From Komagataeibacter europaeus LMG 18890 (GTDB taxonomy: Bacteria; Pseudomonadota; Alphaproteobacteria; Acetobacterales; Acetobacteraceae), in NCBI RefSeq assembly GCF_000285295.1, contig NZ_CADP01000003.1, forward strand, positions 1-63,885: DNA of 63,885 nucleotides, given 5' to 3'. Under the pieces are notes generated by a model, which ran no database searches, was not told the origin of the DNA, and saw only the letters and a program-made list of their open reading frames with translations. Of this stretch, positions 17,323 to 30,735 are shown in pieces; positions within the stretch are counted from its first letter, which is position 1; the number at the start of each line of letters is the position of its first letter. Position numbers and translations under genes: made by a program.

Positions 17323-17371
17323 CGTGAAGCCAATACCTCTGGTGTCCTTGAAAAACAGGGCGTGCTTCACG
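17323..17371 (+). promoter_or_regulatory. Possible rpsB leader hairpin
   Basis: CGTGAAGC (17323-17330) pairs with GCTTCACG (17364-17371), closing a 33-nt loop in the presumed rpsB mRNA leader, about 30 bp before the start codon. S2 is known to control its own operon through the leader in bacteria, but this element has not been matched to any known motif. The rest of the 17130-17403 spacer holds a small ACGGGCG/CGCCCGT hairpin at 17161-17177 and no gene I can support. Confidence 0.35.
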
Positions 17372-17403
17372 GAGGATAAACCAGACACAAGGATTTAGCC
17401 GAC

Positions 17404-18189
17404 ATGGCGATGCCTGAATTCACAATGCGCCAGCTGCTTGAAGCCGGCGTGCATTTCGGTCACCACACCCGCCGCTGGAACCCGCGCATGGCGCCGTACC
17501 TGTTCGGTGTGCGCAACCAGGTCCACATCATTGACCTGCAGCAGACCGTTCCCATGCTGGACCGTGCGCTCAAGGCGATCCGTGACACCGTGGCCAGTGG
17601 TGGCCGCGTGCTGTTCGTCGGCACCAAGCGCGCGGCAGCTGACCAGGTGGCCGAAGCGGCCAAGCGTTGCGGTCAGTATTACGTCAACCACCGCTGGCTG
17701 GGCGGCATGCTGACGAACTGGAAGACCATCACCGGTTCGATCAAGCGCCTGCGCGGCATTGACGAAATGCTGGAAAACGGCACCCAGGGCCTGACCAAGA
17801 AGGAAGTCCTGGACATCACCCGCGACCGTGAGAAGCTGGAGCGTTCGCTCGGCGGCATCAAGGAAATGGGCGGCCTGCCGGACATCCTGTTCGTGATCGA
17901 CACGAACAAGGAAAAGCTGGCGGTTGAAGAAGCCAACAAGCTGGGTATCCCGGTTGTGGCCGTGCTGGACAGCAATTCCGACCCGCGTGGCGTGACCTAC
18001 CCGATTCCGGGCAACGATGACGCCATCCGTGCCATTGCCCTGTATTGCGAACTGGTTTCGTCCGCCGTCCTCGATGGCATCTCCGCCGAGCTGGGTGCGT
18101 CGGGCGAAGACTTCGGTGCGTCCGAGGAACTGCCGGTCGATCCCGCCGTGGAAACGGCCGTGACGGAAGCCGCCGCAAGCGCGGAATGA
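17404..18189 (+). CDS. rpsB: 30S ribosomal protein S2
   Basis: Ribosomal protein S2 of the small subunit. The N-terminus [20 protein letters not shown] and [14 protein letters not shown] are universal. HHWLGG-type [15 protein letters not shown] and [16 protein letters not shown] follow in order. The protein ends in an acidic/Ala-rich tail ([17 protein letters not shown]), common in alphaproteobacteria. An AAGGA ribosome site precedes the ATG. It is followed by tsf, the nearly universal arrangement. Confidence 0.97.
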   Translation: MAMPEFTMRQLLEAGVHFGHHTRRWNPRMAPYLFGVRNQVHIIDLQQTVPMLDRALKAIRDTVASGGRVLFVGTKRAAADQVAEAAKRCGQYYVNHRWLGGMLTNWKTITGSIKRLRGIDEMLENGTQGLTKKEVLDITRDREKLERSLGGIKEMGGLPDILFVIDTNKEKLAVEEANKLGIPVVAVLDSNSDPRGVTYPIPGNDDAIRAIALYCELVSSAVLDGISAELGASGEDFGASEELPVDPAVETAVTEAAASAE

Positions 18190-18244
18190 AAATGAACGCT
18201 GGCAGGGGCCGTACACGCCCCCGGCGTAACTGACACAGCAAGGA

Positions 18245-18270
18245 CACGCCCTGCAGCGATGCGGGGCGTG
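18245..18270 (+). promoter_or_regulatory. rpsB-tsf intergenic hairpin
   Basis: CACGCCCTGC pairs with GCGGGGCGTG (one T-G pair) around a 6-nt loop, between rpsB and tsf, 26 bp before tsf. It has no T-run. It may attenuate or process the rpsB-tsf mRNA; this is inference from position. Confidence 0.45.
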
Positions 18271-18296
18271 CGCCTGTCGTGAGGAGTATCAGGATA

Positions 18297-19202
18297 ATGG
18301 CGCAGATTACCGCAGCCCTCGTCAAGGAACTTCGTGAGAAGACCGGCGCGGGCATGATGGATTGCAAGAAGGCCCTTAACGAAGCCGAAGGCGACATCGA
18401 GGGCGCGATCGACTGGCTGCGCAAGAAGGGCCTGTCGGCCGCCGCCAAGAAGTCCGGTCGCGTTACGGCCGAAGGTCTGGTTGGCGTGGCGCAGGCCGAT
18501 CTCAAGGCCGCCATGGTCGAAGTCAATGCCGAGACCGACTTCGTTGCCCGCAACGAGCATTTCCAGAACTTCGTCTCCGAAGTGGCCCACGCGGCGCTGA
18601 GCGTTGGCGATGATCTGGAAAAGCTGAAGGCTGCCGTCCTGAAAAGCGGCCGCACCGTCGCTGATGAACTGACGCACCTGATCGCCACCATTGGCGAGAA
18701 CATGTCCATCCGCCGCGCGCGCGTGCTGAGCGTGCCGTCGGGCGTGGTCGCGACCTACGTGCATTCCGCCGTCAGCCCCGGCCTGGGCAAGATCGGCGTG
18801 CTGGCGGCTGTTGAAGCGCCGACCGCCAGCGAAGCGATGGAAGACCTTGGTCGTCGCATCGGCATGCATGTCGCCGCAACCCGTCCGGCAGCCCTGGACG
18901 TGGACAGCGTTGACCCGCAGGCGCTTGAGCGTGAGCGCGCGGTGCTGGTGGAGCAGGCCAAGGCTTCGGGCAAGCCCGACGCGATCATTGAAAAGATGGT
19001 CGATGGCCGTATCCGCAAGTTCTATGAAGAAGTCGTGCTGCTGGAACAGATCTGGGTGCATGATGGCGAAAGCCGCGTGCGCAAGATCGTGGAAAAGGCA
19101 GGCGCCAAGCTGACCGGTTTCGACCGCTTCCAGCTGGGTGAAGGCATCGAGAAGGAAGAAAACGACTTTGCCGCCGAAGTGGCAAAGGCTGCCGGCAACT
19201 GA
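18297..19202 (+). CDS. tsf: Elongation factor Ts
   Basis: EF-Ts is the nucleotide-exchange factor that regenerates EF-Tu-GTP. The N-terminal UBA-like domain ([19 protein letters not shown]) and the EF-Tu-contacting [14 protein letters not shown] at about residue 80 are diagnostic. Two dimerisation subdomains follow. Length 301 is typical. ATG at 18297 with upstream GAGGAG was preferred over an upstream in-frame ATG. Confidence 0.97.
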   Translation: MAQITAALVKELREKTGAGMMDCKKALNEAEGDIEGAIDWLRKKGLSAAAKKSGRVTAEGLVGVAQADLKAAMVEVNAETDFVARNEHFQNFVSEVAHAALSVGDDLEKLKAAVLKSGRTVADELTHLIATIGENMSIRRARVLSVPSGVVATYVHSAVSPGLGKIGVLAAVEAPTASEAMEDLGRRIGMHVAATRPAALDVDSVDPQALERERAVLVEQAKASGKPDAIIEKMVDGRIRKFYEEVVLLEQIWVHDGESRVRKIVEKAGAKLTGFDRFQLGEGIEKEENDFAAEVAKAAGN

Positions 19203-19251
19203 TCACGTTGCCGGTTTCCGGTTTTCTTTTCGCAAGGGCGGGTGCTTCCTG

Positions 19252-20043
19252 ATGGAATGGGAGGCACCCGCCCTTGTGCTTTCCGCTGTTCCGTATGGGG
19301 AAGGCAGCGCGATCGCGCATGTCCTGACGGGCGAATACGGGCTGTATCACGGCCTGGCCCGTGGGGGTTCATCCAGCCGGGGCCGGGCGGTCTGGCAGAC
19401 CGGCAACCTTGTCCGCGCGCGCTGGACCGCCCGCCTGCCTGAACAGCTGGGCAACATCACGGCGGAAACGGTCCATGCCTCCGCAGCGCGCATACTGGAC
19501 GCGCCGCTGCCGCTGGCCATGCTGGCGTCACTATGCGCGCTGGCTGATGGCTGCCTGCCGGAACGCGAACCCCATCCTGCCATATTTCAGGGACTTGCCA
19601 GCCTGCTGGCGCGGATCAGCCTTGACCCGCAATGGGCGGCGGCCGAGGCCATGCCTGAAATCGTGCGGTGGGAACTGCTTTTGCTGTCCGAACTCGGCTT
19701 CGGGCTGGACCTGACGCACTGTGCCCTCGGTGGCGGTTCAGACGACCTGCGGTGGGTATCGCCGCGCACCGGGCGGGCGGTATCGGACGAACGCGCGGGC
19801 GAATGGCGCAGCCGCCTGCTGCCGCTGCCCGGTTTCGTGCTGCACCCTGATCAGGTCGGCACCCCGGTGGACTGGTATGACGGGCTGCGCCTGACGGGGC
19901 ATTTCCTGCAACGCGACGCCTTTGGCCAGCGGCGCCGTCCGGTGCCCGAGGCCCGGTGCAGGCTTCTGGACATGATCGCGCGCGAAGCGGACATTCCCCC
20001 GCCTGATGCGTCGGCCGAAGGGGCCGCTGGCGCCACCGACTGA
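19252..20043 (+). CDS. recO: DNA repair protein RecO
   Basis: RecO works with RecR to load RecA on SSB-coated single strands. The N-terminal OB-fold begins [20 protein letters not shown] and is followed by [15 protein letters not shown], the family signature. A helical domain contains [20 protein letters not shown], also diagnostic. The four-cysteine zinc site of some RecO proteins is absent. It lies 49 bp after tsf and 61 bp before parC. Confidence 0.92.
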   Translation: MEWEAPALVLSAVPYGEGSAIAHVLTGEYGLYHGLARGGSSSRGRAVWQTGNLVRARWTARLPEQLGNITAETVHASAARILDAPLPLAMLASLCALADGCLPEREPHPAIFQGLASLLARISLDPQWAAAEAMPEIVRWELLLLSELGFGLDLTHCALGGGSDDLRWVSPRTGRAVSDERAGEWRSRLLPLPGFVLHPDQVGTPVDWYDGLRLTGHFLQRDAFGQRRRPVPEARCRLLDMIAREADIPPPDASAEGAAGATD

Positions 20044-20104
20044 TTACTACCATTGGACAAAGCGTAAAGTTTCGCTATCTGTTCACCTGCGGGAGGAAGC
20101 TTGC

Positions 20105-22321
20105 ATGCCTGTGGATACAACAGCCGGTCATATTGAAGATACCAAGCTGGCCGATGCGCTGAGCGAACGGTACCTGGCCTATGCCATGTCAACGATCATG
20201 TCGCGCTCGCTGCCCGATGTGCGTGACGGGCTGAAGCCGGTGCATCGTCGCATGATCTATGCGATGCAGCAGCTCAAGCTGGACCCGTCCGCCGGGTTCA
20301 AGAAATGCGCCCGCGTGGTGGGCGACGTGATCGGTAAATACCATCCGCATGGCGATGCCTCGGTCTATGAGGCGCTGGTCCGCCTGGCGCAGGATTTTGC
20401 CGTCCGCTATCCGCTGGTGGAAGGGCAGGGCAATTTCGGCTCGATCGACGGTGATAACGCCGCCGCCATGCGGTACACCGAATCCCGCCTGACCGAAGTG
20501 GCCAAGGCCCTGCTGGAAGGAATTGGCGAGGACTGCGTTGACTTCCGCCCCACCTATGATGGCGAGGAACAGGAACCCGTTGTCCTGCCCGCGGCGTTCC
20601 CCAACCTGCTGGCCAACGGGGCGGCGGGGATCGCGGTGGGCATGGCGACCTCCATCCCGCCGCATAACGTGGGCGAGATATGTGCTGCCGCCCTTGCCCT
20701 GATCCGCAAGCCCGCCATGACCACGGTCGAACTGCTGAAACACATGCCCGGCCCGGATTTTCCGACCGGCGGCAGTATTGTTGAAGATGCCGACGCCATT
20801 GCCCGTGCTTACGAGACAGGGCGTGGTTCCTTTCGTATCCGCTCGAAATGGGAAGTGGAGCAGGGGCGTTTCGGCACATGGCAGATCGTGGTGACCGAAA
20901 TTCCGTATCAGGTGCAGAAATCGCGCCTGATCGAACAGGTCGCGGACCTTATGGAACAGAAGAAGCTGCCCCTTCTGGCTGATATCCGCGATGAAAGCAC
21001 GACCGACATCCGGCTGGTGCTGGAACCCAAGTCACGCGGGATCGAACCTGCGGTGCTGATGGAAACCCTGTTCCGCGCAACGCAACTGGAAAGCCGCTTC
21101 GGCCTGAACATGAACGTGCTGGGGGCGGATCAGGTACCCGGCGTGCGCAGCCTGAAGGACGTGCTGCAGGCGTGGCTTGACCATCGTCATGACGTATTGC
21201 AGCGCCGTAGCGCCAACCGGCTGGCGGCGGTCAACCGGCGTCTGGAAATCCTTGACGGGTTCCTTGCGGTCTATCTCAACCTTGATGAGGTGATCCGCAT
21301 TGTCCGTGAGGAGGATGATGCGAAGGCCGCCCTGATCGCGACCTTCGACCTTACGGAACTGCAGGCGGAATCGGTGCTGAACATGCGCCTGCGCAGCCTG
21401 CGGCGGCTGGAGGAAATGGAAATCCGCGACGAGCATGCGAAGCTGAGCGCGGAAAAACAGTCCCTTCACGACCTGCTGGAACACGAAGGGCTGCGGTGGA
21501 AGCGCATCGCAGCCGAAATCAAAGACATCCAGAAAACCTTTGGCGGCGGCCCCCTGGGCAAGCGGCGCAGCCTGCTGGCGGATGCGCCGGTCGAAATTGA
21601 CGTGGAAGCCGCCCTGCCGGTCGAACGTGACCCGCTGACGGTCATCCTGTCACAGAAGGGGTGGATCCGTACCGTCCGCGGCCACGGGCAGGATCCCGAA
21701 GCACTGAAATTCAAGGAAGGCGATGCGCTGGGCCTGTCGGTCGAATGTTACAGCAACGACCGGCTGTGCGTTTTCGCGACCGACGGGCGCGCCTTTACGC
21801 TGCGGGTGGGGGACTTGCCGCGCGGACGTGGTGATGGCCAGCCATTACGGTTGATTATCGACCTGTCCAATGACGAGGACATCATCACGATGTTCCCGGT
21901 CGAGGATACGCGCAAGCGCCTGCTGGCCTCCAGCACCGGGCGCGGCATGATCGTGGCGGAATCGGCCATGACGGCGGAAAAGCGCACCGGCAAGCAGGTG
22001 CTGAACCTGAAGGACAGGGAAAGCGCGCAGGTCTGCGTGCCCGCCATTGGCGACCATGTACTGGTAATTGGGCAGAATCGCCGCATGCTGGTCTTCCCGC
22101 TGGACCAGTTGCCGGAAATGACGCGTGGCCTTGGCGTAATCCTGCAGAAATACAAGGATGGCGGCCTGCGTGACGCCGTCGTGTTCGCGGCGGATGCCGG
22201 CGTGGCATGGCCTGATCCCGCCCGTACGCGTTCCTTTGCGGATCTGAAGGATTACCTGGGCAAGCGGTCAGACATGGGCAGGACGGCCCCCGCCTGGGCC
22301 ACGCGCAAGCCGCGCGCGTGA
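20105..22321 (+). CDS. parC: DNA topoisomerase IV subunit A
   Basis: ParC is the breakage-reunion subunit of topoisomerase IV, which decatenates daughter chromosomes. The winged-helix domain has [20 protein letters not shown], the quinolone-region [15 protein letters not shown] and the catalytic tyrosine in [10 protein letters not shown] at about residue 123. A coiled-coil segment and a beta-pinwheel C-terminal domain follow. The 738-residue length fits ParC rather than the longer GyrA, and the C-terminal domain lacks an obvious GyrA box. parE is not in the window. Confidence 0.93.
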   Translation: MPVDTTAGHIEDTKLADALSERYLAYAMSTIMSRSLPDVRDGLKPVHRRMIYAMQQLKLDPSAGFKKCARVVGDVIGKYHPHGDASVYEALVRLAQDFAVRYPLVEGQGNFGSIDGDNAAAMRYTESRLTEVAKALLEGIGEDCVDFRPTYDGEEQEPVVLPAAFPNLLANGAAGIAVGMATSIPPHNVGEICAAALALIRKPAMTTVELLKHMPGPDFPTGGSIVEDADAIARAYETGRGSFRIRSKWEVEQGRFGTWQIVVTEIPYQVQKSRLIEQVADLMEQKKLPLLADIRDESTTDIRLVLEPKSRGIEPAVLMETLFRATQLESRFGLNMNVLGADQVPGVRSLKDVLQAWLDHRHDVLQRRSANRLAAVNRRLEILDGFLAVYLNLDEVIRIVREEDDAKAALIATFDLTELQAESVLNMRLRSLRRLEEMEIRDEHAKLSAEKQSLHDLLEHEGLRWKRIAAEIKDIQKTFGGGPLGKRRSLLADAPVEIDVEAALPVERDPLTVILSQKGWIRTVRGHGQDPEALKFKEGDALGLSVECYSNDRLCVFATDGRAFTLRVGDLPRGRGDGQPLRLIIDLSNDEDIITMFPVEDTRKRLLASSTGRGMIVAESAMTAEKRTGKQVLNLKDRESAQVCVPAIGDHVLVIGQNRRMLVFPLDQLPEMTRGLGVILQKYKDGGLRDAVVFAADAGVAWPDPARTRSFADLKDYLGKRSDMGRTAPAWATRKPRA

Positions 22322-22328
22322 TCCGGCG

Positions 22329-23111
22329 TCATTCCACCGGGCGGAACAGTCCGTCGGGCAGGAAGGCGCTTTCATGGGCCTGGTACTGCGCCAGGTCCAG
22401 ATCGTGCCATACGCCGCGCGTCATGATCTGGGCCGGGCGGAAACGGGCCTTGTAGGCCATTTTCCGGCTCTCGCTGATCCAGTAGCCCAGATACAGGTGG
22501 GGCAGGCCAAGCGTGCGGGTATATTCGATCAGGTGCATGACCGCGAACGTGCCCAGTGAACGCTGCCGCAATGCGGGATCATAGAAATCATAGACGGCGG
22601 ACAGACCGTCATCCAGCTGGTCCACCAGCGCGACACAGGCCAGCCTGTCTTCGGTATCGCGGAATTCGATCATGAAGGTCTCGATCGGCGTATCCTCGAC
22701 CATGGCCCGGTAATCGGGAAAGGTCATGGACGCCATGTCGCCGCCTTCATGGCGGGTGGACTGGTATGCGCTGAACAGGTTGAACTGTTCCGGGGTCGCG
22801 GCGGGCGGGATGCGTTGCGCGCGCAGCCCGGCATTGCGGCGCAGGGCGCGCAGCTGCGTGCGGCTGGGGGTAAAGCGCGCCACAGGCACGCGTATGGGCG
22901 TGCATGCGGTGCAGCCCGCGCAGACCGGCGCATAGGCAATGGTATGGCTGCGACGGAAACCGGCGCGTGACAGGCGGTTATGGAACGGCACGGCGTCCGG
23001 TCCGCCAATTTCGGTCACGACCTTGCGTTCCATCCGTCCCGCCAGATAGGGGCAGGGCATGGGCGCCGTCGTATAGAATAGCTGTGGATGCCGTGGCGAT
23101 GTATAGGTCAT
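22329..23111 (-). CDS. bpt: Aspartate/glutamate leucyltransferase (Bpt)
   Basis: This N-end-rule aminoacyl-tRNA-protein transferase conjugates leucine to N-terminal Asp/Glu so that ClpS/ClpAP can degrade the protein. It has the cysteine cluster CAGCTAC early (residues about 64-70), then RRSHTIAYAPV, YLGYWISESRKMAYKARFRP and the ATE-family GNAT-like core. Length 260 is normal for Bpt. It is convergent with parC with only 7 bp between stops. Confidence 0.92.
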   Translation of the reverse strand: MTYTSPRHPQLFYTTAPMPCPYLAGRMERKVVTEIGGPDAVPFHNRLSRAGFRRSHTIAYAPVCAGCTACTPIRVPVARFTPSRTQLRALRRNAGLRAQRIPPAATPEQFNLFSAYQSTRHEGGDMASMTFPDYRAMVEDTPIETFMIEFRDTEDRLACVALVDQLDDGLSAVYDFYDPALRQRSLGTFAVMHLIEYTRTLGLPHLYLGYWISESRKMAYKARFRPAQIMTRGVWHDLDLAQYQAHESAFLPDGLFRPVE

Positions 23112-23250
23112 GCGCTCTCACCAGCCGGAAAACAGGAAACGGCAGCCCCGCAAACAGGAAAAACAGACTGCCCGTGGTCCTGAACGGTTATCATATCCTT
23201 CCTGTTGCAGGCATCAACTATCCGGCTGCGTACGCGTGGTTTTGTGGTGT

Positions 23251-25799
<2,549 letters not shown>

Positions 25800-25884
25800 A
25801 TTGCAACGCACGGGGTGGTATGGATGGGGGAAGGGAATGCAACAGGGGTCAAATCAGCCGGTCTCCATAATTTTGGCGTTGTCT

Positions 25885-25913
25885 TGACGCCACGATATGG
25901 CGCACATAGCAGG
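25885..25913 (+). promoter_or_regulatory. Possible sigma70-type promoter of glyA
   Basis: TTGACG at 25885-25890, 17 bp, then TAGCAG at 25908-25913, about 75 bp before the glyA start. The -35 is good and the -10 is weak. Call by pattern only. Confidence 0.35.
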
Positions 25914-25988
25914 CCTGTTCCCATACGTGTCATGTCCGTTTGCCTACCCGGAAATGACAGATGATCCAATGAATGGAGAGACATAACG

Positions 25989-27290
25989 GTGCCGGACCCC
26001 ATCAGCCAGACTGACCTCAAGCAGTTTTTCCGTGCCCCACTGACCGAAGCCGACCCCGATGTCGCCGCGATTATCGATGCGGAACTGGTGCGTCAGCGCG
26101 ACGGGATTGAACTGATTGCCAGCGAGAACATGGTCTCCGCCGCCGTCATGGCTGCACAGGGCAGCGTTCTGACCAACAAATACGCCGAAGGTTATCCCGG
26201 TCGCCGTTATTATGGTGGCTGCGTGGAAGTGGACAGGGTCGAGACCCTGGCCATTGAACGCGTCAAGACGATGTTCGGCGCGGAATTCGCCAACGTGCAG
26301 CCCCATTCGGGCGCCAACGCCAACCAGGCCGCCTTCATGGCGATGGTGAAGCCTGGCGATACCGTCATGGGCATGAGCCTGGCCGCCGGCGGTCACCTGA
26401 CCCATGGTGCCGCCCCGAATTATTCCGGCAAGTGGTTCAACGCGGTCCAGTATGGCGTGCGCAGGGAAGACGGCCTGCTGGATTACGAGGAAATGGAACG
26501 CCTTGCCCGTGCCGAGAAGCCGAAGCTGATTGTCGCCGGTGGGTCCGCCTATCCCCGTGTCATCGATTTCGCCCGCTTCCGCGCCATCGCGGATGAGGTT
26601 GGTGCGTACCTTATGGTGGACATGGCCCATTTCGCGGGTCTGGTCGCGGCTGGCCTGTACCCGTCGCCCGTGCCGCATGCGCATGTCGTCACATCCACCA
26701 CGCACAAGACCATGCGCGGGCCGCGTGGCGGGCTGATCCTGACCAATGACGCGGATCTGGCGAAAAAGATCAATTCCGCCGTATTCCCCGGCCTGCAGGG
26801 CGGTCCCCTCATGCATGTGATCGCGGCCAAGGCCGTGGCGTTTGGTGAGGCACTGCGTCCTGATTTCCGCACCTATCAGGAAGCGGTCGCGAACAATGCC
26901 CGCGTTCTGGCGGACACACTGGTGCAGAGCGGCTTCGACATCGTGACCGGTGGCACGGACTGCCATCTGCTGCTGGTGGACCTGCGGCCCAAGGGCGTTA
27001 CGGGACGTGCGGCGGAACGTGCGCTGGAACGCGCGGGCATTACCGCCAACAAGAACGCCATTCCGTTCGATCCTGAAAAGCCTGCCATTACCTCGGGCAT
27101 CCGCCTGGGCAGCCCGGCGGCGACGGCGCGTGGCTTTGGCGTGGAAGAATTCCGTGAAGTCGGCCGCATGATCGACGAAGTGCTGACCGCGCTGGCCAGA
27201 ACCCCCGGGGAGGAAGGCTGCACGAAGACGGAGCAGGCCGTGCACGAGCGCGTCAAGGCGCTGTGTGCACGCTTCCCCATCTACGCCTGA
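25989..27290 (+). CDS. glyA: Serine hydroxymethyltransferase
   Basis: GlyA is a PLP enzyme interconverting serine and glycine with tetrahydrofolate, the main one-carbon source. The N-terminal [20 protein letters not shown] and [16 protein letters not shown] are invariant. The PLP lysine lies in [11 protein letters not shown] at about residue 240. The start is a GTG (25989) preceded by GGAGAG; no closer ATG fits the family N-terminus. Its 3' end overlaps the convergent hydrolase gene by 10 bp. Confidence 0.96.
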   Translation: MPDPISQTDLKQFFRAPLTEADPDVAAIIDAELVRQRDGIELIASENMVSAAVMAAQGSVLTNKYAEGYPGRRYYGGCVEVDRVETLAIERVKTMFGAEFANVQPHSGANANQAAFMAMVKPGDTVMGMSLAAGGHLTHGAAPNYSGKWFNAVQYGVRREDGLLDYEEMERLARAEKPKLIVAGGSAYPRVIDFARFRAIADEVGAYLMVDMAHFAGLVAAGLYPSPVPHAHVVTSTTHKTMRGPRGGLILTNDADLAKKINSAVFPGLQGGPLMHVIAAKAVAFGEALRPDFRTYQEAVANNARVLADTLVQSGFDIVTGGTDCHLLLVDLRPKGVTGRAAERALERAGITANKNAIPFDPEKPAITSGIRLGSPAATARGFGVEEFREVGRMIDEVLTALARTPGEEGCTKTEQAVHERVKALCARFPIYA

Positions 27291-28354
27291 GCATGACGAT
27301 GGCCGCCTGTCCCGGTTACTGAACCGGGGCGGGCGGTCGCGTGCCCCGTATCCACACGGGCGAACCGTACGGCCGTATGGCCGCGGGCGGGGCGCAGGTT
27401 GGGCATGATCAGCATGCACCGGTCATAGGGCGTGCGGATTTCATCGTCGCCGTCCTGCGCCACCATCGTGCCGGCATCGGCCACGACATGCCCGCTGTGG
27501 AAGGGTGTGACGAAACGGAACAGCGCTGTCCGTGCCGTTATCACATCCGTTACCACCATTGCCCGTTGTGGCAATGTGCCACCATTGGCGGGAAGGCCGC
27601 AGCACGGCCCGATCAGGGACAAGACCGCCTGCATGGACCGCGTGACGGTCGCTTCGTGCCAGTGCTGGCCCGCTTCCAGCAGGCAGGCGGCGGCGCTGCC
27701 ATTACTGAAGCGCGGGTGATCGATCAGTCGGCACCCGCTGCGGTGGCCCCGGTCGGCCACGCATACATCCACGCCACGAATGCGCCGCGCCATGGCCCGT
27801 CCCGTGGGCGACAGGCCCGACAGCACCAGCGGGTCCCCCGGCCACAGCATGGAATGCAGGTCCAGCAGCCTGTCCGCCGTCAGGATGACCGGCAGCAGGA
27901 CCCGCGCCCGGTCGAGTTCATGTGACGACCGCAGACCATCCAGCATGGCGGGCAGCCAGACGCGGTTCATGTCCTCGTCCACGCAGCGCGCACGCACCGG
28001 GTCGCGTGGGTCGAACAGGCGCATGGCCCCGGGGTTGGCGAACACCAGCGACAGCCGGCCCGCGCGCGGGCGGATCCGCTGTCGCAGCAGGCGGTCAAGC
28101 ACGATCGCCCCCGCGAATTCATTGCCATGGATCAGGCTGACACACACGATATGCGGGCCTGGCCTGCGCCCTTCGTAATGCATGACGCCGGGAATGCCGC
28201 AGTTACCTGCCAGCCATGGTGACAGGTCGGGCGGCGTGATGCCGATTTTCCATCGTGGCAGGCTGGATGGCGGCGGGGGCAGGCGTTCAAGGAACGGGGT
28301 GGGCCGTGCCACGCGTACAGGCAGGCGTGGCGCATCTTCCGGCCCATGTGTCAT
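27281..28354 (-). CDS. Succinylglutamate desuccinylase/aspartoacylase-family zinc hydrolase
   Basis: This 357-residue protein has the M14-like AstE/AspA fold. The zinc motif HGNE appears in [16 protein letters not shown] at about residue 75, with a nearby FANPGAMR and DEDMNRVW, typical of the family. [14 protein letters not shown] supplies the second zinc His. The N-terminal about 60 residues are Pro-rich and not family core. There are no arginine-catabolism neighbours, so an N-acyl amino acid hydrolase of unknown substrate is the safest description. Confidence 0.8.
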   Translation of the reverse strand: MTHGPEDAPRLPVRVARPTPFLERLPPPPSSLPRWKIGITPPDLSPWLAGNCGIPGVMHYEGRRPGPHIVCVSLIHGNEFAGAIVLDRLLRQRIRPRAGRLSLVFANPGAMRLFDPRDPVRARCVDEDMNRVWLPAMLDGLRSSHELDRARVLLPVILTADRLLDLHSMLWPGDPLVLSGLSPTGRAMARRIRGVDVCVADRGHRSGCRLIDHPRFSNGSAAACLLEAGQHWHEATVTRSMQAVLSLIGPCCGLPANGGTLPQRAMVVTDVITARTALFRFVTPFHSGHVVADAGTMVAQDGDDEIRTPYDRCMLIMPNLRPARGHTAVRFARVDTGHATARPGSVTGTGGHRHAQA

Positions 28355-28379
28355 GTCAGGCGGGTCCGGTCGTTGGCCG

Positions 28380-28409
28380 CACCTGTCCCGTCATGCGTCG
28401 GGACAGGTG
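28380..28409. promoter_or_regulatory. Perfect 11-bp palindrome
   Basis: CACCTGTCCCG at 28380-28390 is exactly complementary to CGGGACAGGTG at 28399-28409, with an 8-nt loop. It lies 26 bp upstream of the hydrolase start and about 107 bp after the helicase stop, both minus strand. No T-run follows, so an operator or RNA-processing hairpin is as likely as a terminator. Confidence 0.5.
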
Positions 28410-28515
28410 ACTGCATGGCATCGGTGTTCATCATGAAATCCAGTTTATCCAGCCTTCACCCCACGGCAAGACCATGGGGGGCGGCGGGCGCATGACAAAT
28501 GCATGAACCGGTCCG

Positions 28516-29649
28516 TCATTCCGGCAGGCTGGCGATGCGGATGCGCTGTCCCGTCAGGCGTTCGATGTCCTTGAGCGCCTGACGTTCTTCGGGTGCGCAC
28601 AGGGCAACGGCCACGCCGCGCCGCCCCGCACGCGCGGTGCGCCCGATGCGGTGGACATAGGCTTCGGGCTGGGCGGGAATGTCGTGGTTGATGACAAGGG
28701 CGATGTCATCAATGTCGATTCCCCGCGCCATGACATCGGTTGCCACCAGTACGCCCACGCGCCCCTGACGGAAGTCACGCAACATCCGCTCGCGCCGTGC
28801 CTGCGAATGATCGCCATGGATCGCGACGGCGGGCGTCAGCGTGCTTATGCTGCGTGCAATGGTGTCGGCTTCCTGCCGGGTGCGCACGAACACCATCACA
28901 CGCTGCATGCCATACTGCTTCAGGCAGGCCAGTGTCGCCTCCGCCTTGTGGCGCATGGGCACGAAAATGGCGTATTGCGCAATGCGCGGCGCGGGGGCGT
29001 TTTCCACCTCCATGCTGATCCGTACGGGCCGGTGCAGCAGGCGGGCGGCCAGTTCGGCCATGGCCGGAGGAATGGTGGCGGAAAACAGCAATGTCTGGTG
29101 CCGTGCGGGCAGGGCGGCGGCAAGAGCCAGCATTTCTTCCGCAAATCCCGGTTCCAGCATGCGGTCGGCTTCATCCAGCACGAACTGCCTGACGATGGAC
29201 AGGTCCAGTTCCCCCCCATGTACCAGGTCGATCACCCGGCCCGGCGTCCCGACCACGATCGCGACCCCTTCGCCCAGCGTCCTGGCCTGCGCCACCCGTG
29301 CCGTGCCCCCGGTGGCCTGCAGGATGCGCAGGCCGCTGCCACGGGCAAGGCCACGCAGCACGCCCGCCGTCTGTCCCGCCAGTTCGCGCGTGGGGGACAG
29401 GATCAGGCAACGTACGCGGGCATTGTCCGCATCTCCTGGCTGCATGAGGGTGGACAGGACAGGTGCGGCAAAGGCGACCGTCTTGCCGCTGCCGGTGCCC
29501 GCACGGGCCTCCACGTCCCGTCCGGCCATGACGGGGGGAATGACTTCGCGCTGGATCAGGGACGGCTGGTGCAGGCCCATGCGTGTCAGGGCGGCCACCA
29601 TGCGGCCATCCAGCCCCATACCGGAAAATGTCGGTTCTGTCTCACTCAT
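28516..29649 (-). CDS. DEAD-box ATP-dependent RNA helicase
   Basis: This 377-residue superfamily 2 helicase shows the Q-motif (FSGMGLDGRMVAALTRMG), motif I ARAGTGSGKT, Ia SPTRELAGQ, II VLDEADRML and III SATIPP. Also present are IV VMVFVRTRQEAD, V ATDVMARGIDI and VI HRIGRTARAG. It lacks the long basic tail of RhlE/CsdA, so a RhlB/RhlE-like minimal helicase is the best description. ATG at 29649 was chosen; the upstream frame has no family match. Confidence 0.92.
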   Translation of the reverse strand: MSETEPTFSGMGLDGRMVAALTRMGLHQPSLIQREVIPPVMAGRDVEARAGTGSGKTVAFAAPVLSTLMQPGDADNARVRCLILSPTRELAGQTAGVLRGLARGSGLRILQATGGTARVAQARTLGEGVAIVVGTPGRVIDLVHGGELDLSIVRQFVLDEADRMLEPGFAEEMLALAAALPARHQTLLFSATIPPAMAELAARLLHRPVRISMEVENAPAPRIAQYAIFVPMRHKAEATLACLKQYGMQRVMVFVRTRQEADTIARSISTLTPAVAIHGDHSQARRERMLRDFRQGRVGVLVATDVMARGIDIDDIALVINHDIPAQPEAYVHRIGRTARAGRRGVAVALCAPEERQALKDIERLTGQRIRIASLPE

Positions 29650-29731
29650 GCATAGCCACTTAGCGCGGCTGGGCAATGGACAAAAGGGGCGGGGCATTGA
29701 CGCCCCAGCTTCCGTCCCGGCACATGGGCGC

Positions 29732-30691
29732 ATGGCATCACACGAACCGACCGCCGCCGTGATCGCGGCGGACCTTGCCGGCATGCGATCGCAGACCTTC
29801 GGGCTGGCGCGGCGCGCGGGGCTTGATCCCCACCTGCATGCGCTAGCGCCACGCGGGATATGGCGGCACGTGCCCGCCGCGTGGTGGCCCGCGCCCCTGC
29901 GTGCGGTCATGCCGCTTGGCCTTGGCCCTGATTACCGCGATCATCCCGTCATCAGCATTGGTGGCAGCGGGGGAGCGGTGGGGGCCGCGCTGCGCAGGCA
30001 GGGCGCGCGCGTGATACAGGTGCAGAACCCGCGCCTGCCGCCAGCACGTTTCGATCTGGTCATCGCCAATCGGCATGACCGCATTTCCGGTCCCAATGTT
30101 GTCCTGACGCGTACGGCCCTGCATGGGGTGACCCCCGCGCTGCTGGATCAGGCGCGGCGGGAATGGACGCCATTGCTGGCCCATCTGCCGCGCCCGCTGG
30201 TTGCCGTTCTGGTTGGTGGGGGGAATGGCCGTTTCCGTCTGGGCCGGGCGGAGGGGAATGCCCTTGCCACGCAACTGGCCGCCATGATGCGGCGTGACCG
30301 GGTGGGCATCGCGCTGACGCCATCGCGCCGGACGGACCCGGCGGTCTGTGGCGAACTGCAGCGCGCCCTTGCCGGGCCGGATGCATGGATATGGGACCAG
30401 ACCGGCCCCAATCCGTATATGGGCCTGCTGGCCTGTGCTGATGCGATCGTTGTCACCGTTGACAGCGTTTCCATGATTTCGGAAGCCGTGGCGACATCCG
30501 CCCCCGTCATGGTCGCCAGCCTGCCGGGCCGGTCGCGGCGGATCGGGTATTTCCTGCGTGACCTGACACAGGCGGGACGTATCCGGCCCTTTGCCGGGCG
30601 GCTGGAAACATGGCCTGTGACTCCGCTTGATGATACCGTCATGGCGGCGGAAGCCGTGCGGCATTATCTGGGTCTTGCGGCAGCAGTATGA
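29732..30691 (+). CDS. ELM1-family (DUF1022) protein
   Basis: This 319-residue protein resembles the mitochondrial-fission ELM1 family: early GMRSQTFGLARRAGL, HPVISIGGSGGAVGAAL, VIQVQNPRLPPARFDLVI and a late VTVDSVSMISEAVATSAPVM. In plants ELM1 recruits a dynamin; in bacteria the role is unknown. The fold is thought to be GT-B-like, so a nucleotide-sugar-dependent activity is possible. Start by first in-frame ATG with matching N-terminus; an earlier start cannot be excluded. The two unknown genes that follow may be co-transcribed. Confidence 0.82.
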   Translation: MASHEPTAAVIAADLAGMRSQTFGLARRAGLDPHLHALAPRGIWRHVPAAWWPAPLRAVMPLGLGPDYRDHPVISIGGSGGAVGAALRRQGARVIQVQNPRLPPARFDLVIANRHDRISGPNVVLTRTALHGVTPALLDQARREWTPLLAHLPRPLVAVLVGGGNGRFRLGRAEGNALATQLAAMMRRDRVGIALTPSRRTDPAVCGELQRALAGPDAWIWDQTGPNPYMGLLACADAIVVTVDSVSMISEAVATSAPVMVASLPGRSRRIGYFLRDLTQAGRIRPFAGRLETWPVTPLDDTVMAAEAVRHYLGLAAAV

Positions 30692-30735
30692 CAATAATTC
30701 TCCCGCTTGCGCCAGAAGTGGAATAAAACAGGCCC

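Noticed and set aside
25800-25988. Possible riboswitch upstream of glyA
   Set aside because: No glycine or other riboswitch core could be recognised; only a plausible promoter is visible.
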